Below are positions 28,480 through 39,232 of a stretch of 41,651 bases of DNA, piece by piece (the first letter of the stretch is position 1; every line of letters begins with the position of its first letter). The translations under genes and the position numbers were made by a program. The notes beneath the pieces are model-generated. The model did no database searches, had not been told where the DNA came from, and worked only from the letters and a program-made list of their open reading frames with translations. The stretch lies in the NCBI GenBank assembly GCA_002726415.1, contig PBSU01000038.1:3025-44675 (forward strand), read 5' to 3'. This DNA is from Acidiferrobacteraceae bacterium. GTDB taxonomy: Bacteria > Pseudomonadota > Gammaproteobacteria > Arenicellales > UBA868.

Positions 28480-29211
28480 ATGAAGACACCCATCATTCAG
28501 GCCCGGGGACTATCCCGGGATTACACCGTCGGTGCCCAGACGGTAAATGCCCTGATCGACTTCTCCATTGATATCCGTCATGGTGAGTTCGTGGCTATCA
28601 TGGGGCCATCGGGGTCAGGAAAATCCACCTGCATGCACCTGCTGGGCTGCCTGGATACGCCGACGGCGGGAAAGTACCAACTGGATGGAGAAGATGTCTC
28701 CACTTTAGACGCCGATGCCCTCGCCGGGTTGCGCCAGCGCAGGATTGGTTTCGTTTTTCAGTCATTCAATCTGCTGGCCGGTGCGAGCGCTATTGCCAAT
28801 GTTGAACTGCCCCTGGTATACGGGGGTGTCCCACGCGTTGGCCGACTTGCCCAGGCTGCGGCAGCACTGGACTCGGTAGGATTGACCGATCGCGCCCACT
28901 ACCTGCCCACGCAACTCTCTGGCGGGCAGATGCAACGCGTCGCTATCGCCCGGGCGATCGTCAATCGGCCAGCGCTGGTGCTGGCCGATGAGCCTACCGG
29001 CGCACTGGATACCCAGACTGGCCAGGAAATCATGGCACTGCTCGCGGAACTGAACCGCTCCGGGATTACTATCGTGCTCATTACGCATGAGGCCGAGATT
29101 GCGACCTATGCGCAGCGGGTGCTGTTTTTTCGTGATGGCCGGCTTATTGAGGACCGCAACGCTTCAGGTGACTTGTTAGTCAGACCGCCAAGCGGGGAAG
29201 ACAAGCTATGA
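28480..29211 (+). CDS. MacB-type ABC transporter ATP-binding protein
   Basis: GPSGSGKSTCMHLLGCLDTPTAGKY; LSGGQMQRVAIARAIVNRPALVLADEPTGALD. Confidence 0.93.
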   Translation: MKTPIIQARGLSRDYTVGAQTVNALIDFSIDIRHGEFVAIMGPSGSGKSTCMHLLGCLDTPTAGKYQLDGEDVSTLDADALAGLRQRRIGFVFQSFNLLAGASAIANVELPLVYGGVPRVGRLAQAAAALDSVGLTDRAHYLPTQLSGGQMQRVAIARAIVNRPALVLADEPTGALDTQTGQEIMALLAELNRSGITIVLITHEAEIATYAQRVLFFRDGRLIEDRNASGDLLVRPPSGEDKL

Positions 29212-30440
29212 AGCTCAGTGACAGCCTGCTGAGCGCAGCTGCCTCCCTCAGAGCCAACAAACTGCGCACGGCACTGACCACACTCGGGATCATTATTGGT
29301 GTCGCTGCCGTTATTGCCATGGTCGGCGTCGGCAAAGGAGCGCAACTCAGAATAGAAGAAGCGATCCAGGGGTTGGGCGAGAACGTGCTTTTTGTACGAA
29401 ACGGCACCAACGTAGCCGGTGGCGTACGCGGTGGCGCTAACACCAAAATTTCTTTAACCGAAGCGGATGCGGCTGCCATCGTAACAGGTGCTCCCTCAAT
29501 ACGAATCGCAGCGCCCACTTTACGCGCCACGGGTCAGATCATCTCGGGTAACACCAACTGGTTTACCACGATCTACGGCGTGGGCGATGCCTACCTTCAG
29601 GCACGCGAATGGCAGATCGGAACCGGTCGAACTTTCAATCCGAATGAGGAGCGAGCCAGTACCAAGGTAGCGATTGTCGGCCAAACCATTATTGAGCAGC
29701 TGTTCTCAGGACAGGACCCCGTTGGGGAGACTATCCGGGTCGAGCGGATTCCCTTTCGCATCATTGGGACCACCCGGGCCAAAGGTGAATCGTCCTGGGG
29801 CCGCGACCATGATGATGTGGTATTCGTGCCGCTATCTGCGGCGCGCTCACGCCTGGACGTGGGAAAACGTTACCGCGGAAGCCTGGTCCGGGACATTACG
29901 CTCAAAGCACACTCTGCAGACCTACTGGAAACGGCCGAGCAGGAAGTTACGGATCTTTTGCGCCAGCGTCATCGTATTCGTCCAGGAGCACCAGATGACT
30001 TCTATGTGCGCAACATCGCCCAGTATCTGGAGGCTCGCGCCAAATCTGAGCGCACCATGGCGTATCTGCTGGCGGCCGTTGCCGGCATCTCCCTGCTGGT
30101 AGGCGGTATCGGCATCATGAACATCATGTTGGTTTCAGTAACCGAGCGTACCCGCGAGGTAGGCCTGCGCATGGCGGTTGGGGCTCGTCGTATCGATATC
30201 CTGGTACAGTTTGTTACGGAAGCCCTTGCCGTGTCGCTGATCGGGGGCGTTATCGGGGTGGCGCTGGGGTTAGGTGGGCTAGCGGCGACTGCGCATTGGG
30301 GTGATTGGCCCCTGGTGATTTCCCCTCTTTCGGCCGTGATCGCCATGGGCTTCTCGGCCCTGGTCGGCATCTTCTTTGGCTATTACCCCGCCCATAAGGC
30401 CTCGCGGCTTGATCCGATCGTAGCCCTGCGCCGCGAGTAA
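29208..30440 (+). CDS. MacB-type ABC transporter permease
   Basis: LRANKLRTALTTLGIIIGVAAVIAMVGVGKG; EVGLRMAVGARRIDI; ATGA-type overlap with the ATPase gene. Confidence 0.93.
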   Translation: MKLSDSLLSAAASLRANKLRTALTTLGIIIGVAAVIAMVGVGKGAQLRIEEAIQGLGENVLFVRNGTNVAGGVRGGANTKISLTEADAAAIVTGAPSIRIAAPTLRATGQIISGNTNWFTTIYGVGDAYLQAREWQIGTGRTFNPNEERASTKVAIVGQTIIEQLFSGQDPVGETIRVERIPFRIIGTTRAKGESSWGRDHDDVVFVPLSAARSRLDVGKRYRGSLVRDITLKAHSADLLETAEQEVTDLLRQRHRIRPGAPDDFYVRNIAQYLEARAKSERTMAYLLAAVAGISLLVGGIGIMNIMLVSVTERTREVGLRMAVGARRIDILVQFVTEALAVSLIGGVIGVALGLGGLAATAHWGDWPLVISPLSAVIAMGFSALVGIFFGYYPAHKASRLDPIVALRRE

Positions 30441-30739
30441 CAGCCCTGGGCGATGGCAGGCCACCCTGGCTCGTGCAACGGCACGCTTCGATGACAACAG
30501 GCTTGGTCAAGGCTTCCCCTGGACGTACTATAGTTACCCCACAAATAAGAACAGGCGCACACCCGGCAGGCGTGCCGCCAGAAAAATGGAAACGTTCATG
30601 CAGGGATATGCCAAAGCGGTTTACCGCAATCTGATCGCCGGGGTGCGATCGAACCAAGACGCGTTGCCGCTGGGGTCTTGGCAGACGGAGCACCCATCAA
30701 TCATTTGCCGCCTGTCGCTCAAACCGCAGGCCCAGTCTG

Positions 30740-32155
30740 ATGAGTGACGATGACCTGAGTCGTGTCTTTGCGACCACGCTTAGCGCGCAACTGCGCTCCG
30801 GGGCTGTATCCCCCCTTGAGGTCATGGATGCCACCATATCGCGTATCGAGGCAGTTAACCCCCAGGTGAATGCATTGCCGATCCTGTGTCTTGACCGTGC
30901 CCGCGAACAGGCACGCGCACTGACTGCGGCTGGCAATACGCCAAACACCCGAGGGCCCTTGTGGGGCCTGCCGTTGGCGGTCAAGGATTACAACGATCTG
31001 GAGGGTGTGGTTACCACCTACGGCTCACCCCTTTTCTCTGGCAATATCGCGCGTGCCTCGGATGCGACAGTAGCAAAACTGCAGGCATCGGGCGCTATCG
31101 CTGTGGGCAAATCCAATGTACCCGAATGGGCCGGCGCGCATACCTTCAACCCGGTCTTTGGGCATACCCTCAACCCCTGGAACTCGGCGGTCAGCGCCGG
31201 GGGTTCCTCGGGCGGTTCTGGTGTCGCGCTGGCTACAGGCATGGTGCCCCTGGCAACAGGCAACGACCTGGGTGGCAGCCTGCGGGTACCGGCCAGTTTC
31301 AACGGCGTTGTGGGGTTGCGGCCTGGGCCAGGCCGGGTGCCCCGGGGTGCCCGACTCCCGGCTTTTGATACGCTCTGGGTGGAAGGGCCCATGGGGCGCT
31401 GCGTTGCCGATGTCGCGCTGATGCTGGATGGCGCTGCTGGCTACGACCTGGCTGATCCGCTCTCGTTTCCACACAATGGTGAGCGGTTTGTCGACGCACT
31501 GGAACACACGGACATGCCCCAGCGTGTCGCCTTTAGTCCGGATTTGGGTGTCGTGCCCATGGAAGCCGAGGTGGCAAACATCTGCGAGATCGCGGCAGAA
31601 CGTTTCAGCGAGATCGGGGCCCACGTGGATCATGGTGCGCCCGATTTCTCCGGCGCTATCGAGGCCTTTCAGACCCTGCGTGGGGTGTTGATTGCCCAGA
31701 TGATGGAATCGATCCTGATAGAACATCGTGAGCAGATTGCGCCGGAGATTATCTGGAATATCGAGAAAGGTCTGGGGGTCACCAATGCGCAACTGCTGGA
31801 CGCCGAACGGGTCCGATCCGGGTTGTACCGACAGATGGAGAATTTTTTCAAGGAGTACGACCTGCTGCTCTGTCCCACCGTATCGGTACCGCCTTTCCCT
31901 AAAGACCAGCGCTATGTCGACGTTATCGCTGGACAACCTACCCAAACCTACATTGACTGGATCGCCATTACCTTTGCAATCACGATGACCTCGTGCCCGG
32001 CATTAAGCCTGCCGGTCGGGTTTACCGAAAGCGGCTTGCCAGTAGGCCTACAGGTTATTGGTCGACCGCGCGGTGAAGCGGCGTTACTGCGAGCCTGTCA
32101 CCGCATGGAAGAGGTATTGGGTCTGGCTGGCCAGGTGCCGATCGACCCCCGATAA
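30740..32155 (+). CDS. Amidase (amidase-signature family)
   Basis: AVKDYNDLEGV and SAGGSSGGSGVALATGMVPLATGNDLGGSLRVPASFNGVVGLRP. Confidence 0.93.
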   Translation: MSDDDLSRVFATTLSAQLRSGAVSPLEVMDATISRIEAVNPQVNALPILCLDRAREQARALTAAGNTPNTRGPLWGLPLAVKDYNDLEGVVTTYGSPLFSGNIARASDATVAKLQASGAIAVGKSNVPEWAGAHTFNPVFGHTLNPWNSAVSAGGSSGGSGVALATGMVPLATGNDLGGSLRVPASFNGVVGLRPGPGRVPRGARLPAFDTLWVEGPMGRCVADVALMLDGAAGYDLADPLSFPHNGERFVDALEHTDMPQRVAFSPDLGVVPMEAEVANICEIAAERFSEIGAHVDHGAPDFSGAIEAFQTLRGVLIAQMMESILIEHREQIAPEIIWNIEKGLGVTNAQLLDAERVRSGLYRQMENFFKEYDLLLCPTVSVPPFPKDQRYVDVIAGQPTQTYIDWIAITFAITMTSCPALSLPVGFTESGLPVGLQVIGRPRGEAALLRACHRMEEVLGLAGQVPIDPR

Positions 32156-32172
32156 TTTTCTGGACCGTGTCA

Positions 32173-33017
32173 TGCAGCATCTATCGCCACAACAGATCAA
32201 ACAGTATCACCGGGACGGTTACCTTTACCCCCTGCCGGCACTGGATACCTCTGAACTCACTGCTGCATTGACCGACTTAGAGGCCGTCGAGAACCGTCCC
32301 GTTCCCGCCGAGCTTTCGCTTTTGGTATCAGGCTGTCTTCGCAAGAACGCGATGTATCTTTTCCCTTTCATATCCAAAATCGCCCACAACAGTCGCGTAC
32401 TGGATCAGGTGGAAAGCATACTGGGCCAGAACATACTGCTCTACGCCGCTGATTTTTTTATTAAGGAGCCCCAGACACCACACCAGGTCACCTGGCATCA
32501 GGACCTCACCTACTGGGGCCTGGGTGAAACGGATGATCAGATCACCGCCTGGATTGCATTGACCGAGGCCAACACGGCTTCTGGCTGCATGCGCTTTGTC
32601 CCAGGTTCTCACAAACAACAGATAGTCGGGCACCACGACAGCTATGCCTCAGATAACCTTTTGTCGCGCGGGCAGGAAATCAGTGTTGACGTCAATGAGT
32701 CAGACGCAGTGCATGCGCCGCTTCAACCCGGCGAGATGTCCTTACATCATGGCAGACTGTTTCATGCATCAGGCCCCAATAACAGCAGCCATCGGCGAGT
32801 CGGCCTCGCAATCCGCTACATAACACCATCGGTGAAACAACTGGTTGGTGAACGTGATTTCGCCATGGTGGCTAGAGGCCGTGACGACAGCGGGCACTGG
32901 GTTCACATTCCGATACCCTCATGCAACTATGAGCCGTCCGCTGTGGGGCTTTATTTGCAGGCCTCAAGCGAACAGGACAAGGTGCTCATGCGCAATACCG
33001 GCCAAGCCGCTACCTGA
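32173..33017 (+). CDS. Phytanoyl-CoA dioxygenase (PhyH) family protein
   Basis: VTWHQDLTYWGL (HxD), CMRFVPGSHKQQIVGHHDSY, SLHHGRLFHASGPNNSSHRRVGLAIRY. Confidence 0.92.
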
Positions 33018-33029
33018 GTCTGGAGTCGA

Positions 33030-34103
<1,074 letters not shown>

Positions 34104-34114
34104 TCAGCAAGAGA

Positions 34115-34564
34115 TCAGCGGATTTTGATATCGACCTTGCGCGGCTTGACCTCCGCAGTTTTCGGCAAAGTCAGATTAAGAACGCCATCTTCATAGTGGG
34201 CCTCGACCTTGGCTTCATCGATATCGGTGCCCAGACGCAGCGACCTGACAAACTTGCCGTAAAAGCGTTCCTGACGGATGACCCGGCCATTCTTTTCATC
34301 CTTCTTCTCTTCCTTGCGCTGCGCATTAATCGTCAACACACCATCATTAATGGTGACATCCAGATTTTCGCGCGGCACGCCCGGAATCTCTGCTTTCACT
34401 TTATAAACGCTCTCATTCTCGCTGACGTCTATAGCCGGTGCTCTCGCGTTGTCGTCACCTCGTACCACAACAGGGGTACGAAACCAATTGCCCATGGCAT
34501 TATCAAAATCACCAAAGAGTTCCCAGCTACGGTTTCTCTCATAGGGTCTTGCTAGATTATTCAT
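34115..34564 (-). CDS. Hsp20/alpha-crystallin family small heat-shock protein
   Basis: Alpha-crystallin core VYKVKAEIPGVPRENLDVTINDGVLTINAQRKEE...GVLNLTLPKTAEVKPRKVDIK. Confidence 0.94.
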   Translation of the reverse strand: MNNLARPYERNRSWELFGDFDNAMGNWFRTPVVVRGDDNARAPAIDVSENESVYKVKAEIPGVPRENLDVTINDGVLTINAQRKEEKKDEKNGRVIRQERFYGKFVRSLRLGTDIDEAKVEAHYEDGVLNLTLPKTAEVKPRKVDIKIR

Positions 34565-34632
34565 AAGTCGATCTCCATTACCGGTTTGAAACTGACTGCA
34601 CACTGGCAGTGTGTTTCGTTTTCCTGATTTAT

Positions 34633-34660
34633 ATATGGGGTTTTTCGGTGTTTTTTCAAG
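34633..34660 (-). promoter_or_regulatory. Sigma32 (heat-shock) promoter of hsp20
   Basis: CTTGAAA-N13-CCCCATAT. Confidence 0.8.
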
Positions 34661-34784
34661 AGAGGTAACGGTCCGTTGGGATACCTGGAGAGCTCATCTT
34701 AGCGTCACCTCGGATATCTCCTGTTCAAGAAGGTAAGATATACCCAAGGCCCTTCATCTTCTGTCGAACTTATTTCAGACCACT

Positions 34785-36086
34785 ATGGAATCACGATTTG
34801 ATGCCGTTATTATTGGTGCCGGCATTATCGGTACGGCAACCGCTTTTGCCCTGAGTAAATCCGGCTGGCGTGTGCTGGTTGCCGACCCATTGCCTGGCGC
34901 CGGACAGGGCGCGACCAGCAGTTCTTTGGCAATGATCCGAACCCAGTACTCTACGCTTGAGGGTACTGCGCTGGCCTGGGAGGGGTTTCACTGCTGGCAG
35001 GATTGGCCTGCCTATCTTGCGCTCGATAGCGACGAAGCCATCGCGCCTTTTCATCATGCCGGTGTGCTGACATTCAAGACTTCCAGTAATGGTTTCCTCA
35101 AGCCCCACTTGGCATTTTCACGCGATCTTGAAATCCCCTTCGAGGAGTGGCCGCACACCAAATTGCAGCAGAGGTTTCCCCAATGGGATCTGGAGAGTTT
35201 CGGCCCACCCGTATTATCGGACGACCCCCACTTTGGAAGCAGTTCCGGTGAATCGTTGGAATGCGTTTTTTTCCCCAAGGGCGGCTATTGCCCGGATCCG
35301 CAACTCGCTGCACATAACCTGCAACGGGGTGCCGAACAACACCAGGCCCGGTTTCGCTTCGGCTGCGCTGTTGAGGCCATCCACACCGAGCAAGAACGTG
35401 TGCAGGGCGTTCGGCTATCAGACGGTCAGGAGATTAGCTGCCAGGCTGTGATCAACGCGGCTGGACCGCATGCCCAGAAGATCAATGGCCTGGCCGGGCT
35501 TGCACAGGCACACAATATCCAGACCCGGGTTATTCACCACGAAACGGTGCATATCCGCTGTCCGCAGGCCGCGAGCGCGGATCACACGCCCATAATGCTG
35601 TACGACACGGATGTGGGAAGTTACGCGCGTGCTGATACCGGCGAAAATATTCTCGTCGGCAGTCTCGGTGCACGGGGTGAAGTTGAAATGGCCGCCGATC
35701 CGGATGATTTTGACCGTAACCTCTCCAGCCACGCCATTGAGCCGTTGTACCGGCTGGCACAAAGGATTCCGCCACTGGGCATTCCCAATACCCTGTCAGG
35801 TGTGGCCGACCTGTGGGATGTCAGTGACGACTGGATTCCGATTTATGACCGCACCGATGTGGGGGGCTTCTACCTGGCTATCGGCACGAGCGGAAATCAG
35901 TTCAAGACAGCGCCTGTTGTCGGCGAACTGATGACTGCGCTGGTCAATGCCTGCGAGAACGGTGCAGACCATGACCGCGAGCCGATCCAGTTTCTGCTCC
36001 CGCGTACTGGCCACACCATTAACCTGGGATTTTTCTCGCGCAATCGTGAGCCCAACCCGGCCAGCAGTCTATCGGTTCTGAGCTGA
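34785..36086 (+). CDS. FAD-dependent oxidoreductase (DAO family)
   Basis: DAVIIGAGIIGTATAFALSKSGWRVLVADP; GTSGNQFKTAPVVGELM. Confidence 0.92.
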   Translation: MESRFDAVIIGAGIIGTATAFALSKSGWRVLVADPLPGAGQGATSSSLAMIRTQYSTLEGTALAWEGFHCWQDWPAYLALDSDEAIAPFHHAGVLTFKTSSNGFLKPHLAFSRDLEIPFEEWPHTKLQQRFPQWDLESFGPPVLSDDPHFGSSSGESLECVFFPKGGYCPDPQLAAHNLQRGAEQHQARFRFGCAVEAIHTEQERVQGVRLSDGQEISCQAVINAAGPHAQKINGLAGLAQAHNIQTRVIHHETVHIRCPQAASADHTPIMLYDTDVGSYARADTGENILVGSLGARGEVEMAADPDDFDRNLSSHAIEPLYRLAQRIPPLGIPNTLSGVADLWDVSDDWIPIYDRTDVGGFYLAIGTSGNQFKTAPVVGELMTALVNACENGADHDREPIQFLLPRTGHTINLGFFSRNREPNPASSLSVLS

Positions 36087-36097
36087 ACAGGCAGGCT

Positions 36098-37474
36098 TCA
36101 GGCAGTGTGAACGAACAGCGAATCTAGTGATGCAAGTTTATCCAGTGACATCAGTCTCTGGTGTAGTTGACCGCCAGCATCACCGATGACCGGTTCAGTC
36201 AAGGAGAGAAACTTTGCCTGGTGTTGGGCAATTTCAGGGAAGTTTTCAGGCTCACCCCGGGGGATCTCTACACAACGGGTCTGGCAGGAGCCATCGCGAA
36301 ATTTCACCGTTACCGTGCCGCCCATACGCTCCGGGTATATCGCATCCATCTGTGAATCCTCGCGCACATCAATACGTTCAGCCAGGGCCAATGTAGTGGA
36401 ATCCCCAAGATAGCGCGCGTAATCATCCCAGGTCAAATTGCCGGTCTGTGCTGCAACCGCCGCGGTGAAATGCATTGAGAACTGGCCGCCGACCACGCCT
36501 TGGGGCTTACGTCGGTATGCTTGCGGCAACGCCGTCAGATCCATGCCTTTGCGCGGTAACCCGATCGCGATCCGATCAATGGCCGATTCTGGAACCCCGG
36601 CACCCACGATATCTACAATGCCATCGATCGCCGCATGACTGAAGCGGCACGAGGGATAAGGCTTAACGCCGATTTCCAGGGTTTCCCAATGCGCATGCAA
36701 TGCATGCACAGCCAGGTCGGCATCCGGATTTGGTGCATAGCTCTTCAGGAAACCACAGTCACCCTCAATAGCATCGGCGGCACCCACAAAACCCTCAGCC
36801 GCCAGAGATGCGGCTATCACCCCGGCCATAGCCGCATTACCCACCTGGAAGCGCTTGGTCCAGGCGCTGTTAACCAGAAACTGCATTGAGCCGGCTGCCT
36901 GACTGAGACAGATTCCCAGCGCCATCTCGAGCTGGTGGGCATCCAGGCCCAGCGTGCGACCCGCGGATATGGCTGCCCCAAAGGCACCAGTCGTCGCGGT
37001 CGGGTGGAAGCCTCGATCATAGTGATCTGCCGGCTTCAGCGCCCGTCCAAGCCGGCACATCACCTCATAGCCCGCGATGACACCCGCCAGCACCTGCTCT
37101 CCGCGGGCTTGTGCCATTTGACCTCCTGCCAGCGCCGCTGCCAGGACTGGAGCACTGGGATGCACCGTCGCCGCAATATGGGTGTCATCAAAATCCAGGC
37201 TATGAATCAGAGCGCCATTCACCAACGCCGCAGCCGGGAAGGTGTAACCCTTCGAATCGGCGAACACAGCCGCTTCGCCCTTCTCCATGCCCAGGCGCTT
37301 AACTGCAGCCAGCAACGCCGGGGTAGACTCGGCTTCGTGTCTCGCCCGGATCGCAACCCCGACGCTGTCCGCAATGAGCAGGCAGGCCCGCTCGCCCACT
37401 GGCCCAGGCACATCCTCCATTTTCAATGAACTGGCAAATTCGCAGACCCTTGCCGTAATGCCTGGTGTCCCCAC
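36098..37474 (-). CDS. MmgE/PrpD family protein
   Basis: GALIHSLDFDDTHIAATVHPSAPVLAAALA and HPTATTGAFGAAISAGRTLGLD. Confidence 0.92.
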   Translation of the reverse strand: MGTPGITARVCEFASSLKMEDVPGPVGERACLLIADSVGVAIRARHEAESTPALLAAVKRLGMEKGEAAVFADSKGYTFPAAALVNGALIHSLDFDDTHIAATVHPSAPVLAAALAGGQMAQARGEQVLAGVIAGYEVMCRLGRALKPADHYDRGFHPTATTGAFGAAISAGRTLGLDAHQLEMALGICLSQAAGSMQFLVNSAWTKRFQVGNAAMAGVIAASLAAEGFVGAADAIEGDCGFLKSYAPNPDADLAVHALHAHWETLEIGVKPYPSCRFSHAAIDGIVDIVGAGVPESAIDRIAIGLPRKGMDLTALPQAYRRKPQGVVGGQFSMHFTAAVAAQTGNLTWDDYARYLGDSTTLALAERIDVREDSQMDAIYPERMGGTVTVKFRDGSCQTRCVEIPRGEPENFPEIAQHQAKFLSLTEPVIGDAGGQLHQRLMSLDKLASLDSLFVHTA

Positions 37475-37526
37475 TGATCCTCTCCCTGGTCAGGCTCCGT
37501 TATTTACAGATCCCCAAAGCCGATCT

Positions 37527-38318
37527 CTAGCGCCCTTTGAAGTCGGCTTTTCGTTTTTCGTTAAAAGCACCAATACCCTCGCGACGATCCTCCGTGGGCA
37601 CTGTCTGGTTGTAAGCCTGCAGTTCCACCTCATAGTCTGCTTTGAGCTGTGAGAATGCCGCATGATTCAATGCCTTGATTGCACTACGCACGGCGATCGG
37701 TCCATTGTCGGCAATCCGCTGTGCCACCGTTCGCACCGCGTCAATCAGTGCGGCCGGCTCACATACCTCATTAATCAATCCCCACTGCAGTGCCTGTTCT
37801 GCCGTAAAGGGCTTTCCTGTGAGTATGATCTCTTTGGCACGGCGTATACCCACGGCACGGGGCAGATACTGAGTCCCAGCCATACCTGGCATGATTCCCA
37901 ACGTGGTCTCAGTCAGCGCAAAACGGGCATGACTGGCTGCATAGGCAAAATCGCAGGCCAGCGTCAGTTCGGTTCCCCCACCGAAGGCAGCACCATTGAT
38001 TGCCCCCAGTAAGGGCGCTGGGCAATCAATGAGTGCCCGTGCCAGATCTTCAAATACCACATGCTGGGCATACCACGCCTCATCGCTCATGCCGTGACGT
38101 TGCTTCAGATCACCGCCTGCACAAAACGCGCGATCCCCACTGCCAGTTAGAATGATGCACCGAGCCTGGCGCGAGCCTGAAACAAAATCGCTGAAGACTT
38201 CCAGCAGTTCTTCAGCCATCTGGGTGTTGAAAGCATTTGCGACTTGGGGTCGGTTGAGCGTTATCCAGGTCAGGTGATCCTGTGGATCAACGATGATGGT
38301 CTCAAATGTTTTGCTCAT
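37527..38318 (-). CDS. Enoyl-CoA hydratase/isomerase family protein
   Basis: GDRAFCAGGDLKQR; GAINGAAFGGGTELTLACDFAYA; C-terminal FNEKRKADFKGR. Confidence 0.94.
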   Translation of the reverse strand: MSKTFETIIVDPQDHLTWITLNRPQVANAFNTQMAEELLEVFSDFVSGSRQARCIILTGSGDRAFCAGGDLKQRHGMSDEAWYAQHVVFEDLARALIDCPAPLLGAINGAAFGGGTELTLACDFAYAASHARFALTETTLGIMPGMAGTQYLPRAVGIRRAKEIILTGKPFTAEQALQWGLINEVCEPAALIDAVRTVAQRIADNGPIAVRSAIKALNHAAFSQLKADYEVELQAYNQTVPTEDRREGIGAFNEKRKADFKGR

Positions 38319-38440
38319 AACTTAATTTCGTCTATTCAATCAGTTCCGTTATAGATACGGGAAGTATCGTCGAAGCGCTGGTCAAGGGGAATGCTGAGAA
38401 CAGCATGCTCAGTATGACAAAAATGTAACTCACTTACGCC

Positions 38441-38821
38441 CTATACGCCATCGAGTTCCGCGAAGACCTTCTTTGCAATACGATGACATTCCACGGCAAC
38501 CGGCACCCCGCAGTAGATCGCAATCTGGTTGAGAATGGCCTTTAACTCCTCCCGGGTGACACCGTTTACCATGGCGCCACGAAAATGCAGTTCCCACTCA
38601 TGCATCCGGTTAAGTGCTGCAATCATCGTGACATTCAACATGCTGCGCGTTTTACGATCCAGCGTATCATCGCCCCAGACAGCACCCCAGCAGTATTCGG
38701 TGAGTAACTCCTGAAAATCACCGGCAAATTCACCGGCATTGGCTAATGCGTTATCTACGTATTCTGCACCGAGCACATCACGCCGGGCTGCCAAGCCTTT
38801 ATCAAAACGTTCCTGATCCAT
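38441..38821 (-). CDS. Carboxymuconolactone decarboxylase family protein
   Basis: CMD fold motifs DRKTRSMLNVTMIAALNRMHEWELHFRGAMVNGVTREEL; SD aggag. Confidence 0.9.
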   Translation of the reverse strand: MDQERFDKGLAARRDVLGAEYVDNALANAGEFAGDFQELLTEYCWGAVWGDDTLDRKTRSMLNVTMIAALNRMHEWELHFRGAMVNGVTREELKAILNQIAIYCGVPVAVECHRIAKKVFAELDGV

Positions 38822-38960
38822 ACCAATCTCCTGTGAAAAGAACGGTGATTATGCCTTGAGAAAGCCGGGAACACCTCGCCCACAACCCCTGCTAAACAAG
38901 ACTGCTGTTCCGGTCGCGCTGAAGCCCCCTTTTTGCCTTCCGGGCCGAAGGGGCATAGTG

Positions 38961-39112
38961 GTCGAGGGTTATACCTAGGCTGCAACACCGGCCTTACAGA
39001 TTCACTCGACGTGTTATCGACAATAAACCCTCCAGAGAAAAACAAAACGCAGTACGCCGCCATGGTTGGGAAGTGGTTAGAGCGCCATCCTGATCGATGG
39101 CATGACCATTGA
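38961..39112 (+). pseudogene. Candidate decayed 3' end of a Rap1a/Tai-like small protein gene
   Basis: Plus-strand text VEGY/LGCNTGLTDSLDVLSTINPPEKNKTQYAAMVGKWLERHPDRWHDH* with one small frameshift; no intact start. Confidence 0.3.
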
Positions 39113-39232
39113 CTCTCCTGCGCCCTCTGGGTACTTGAATACTCTGTGCGGTCGTTTGCCAATATCGCAAATAGGCAAGTTAACGAAAAAGGGCTGAAAA
39201 TAATTGGGCTCGATGGAAATAATGATCCAAAG

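Noticed and set aside
31025-31945. 306-aa minus-strand ORF
   Set aside because: Entirely antisense to the clear amidase gene; no recognisable motifs.
38755-39162. 135-aa minus-strand ORF
   Set aside because: No family-like features and it spans the start of the CMD gene; likely spurious.
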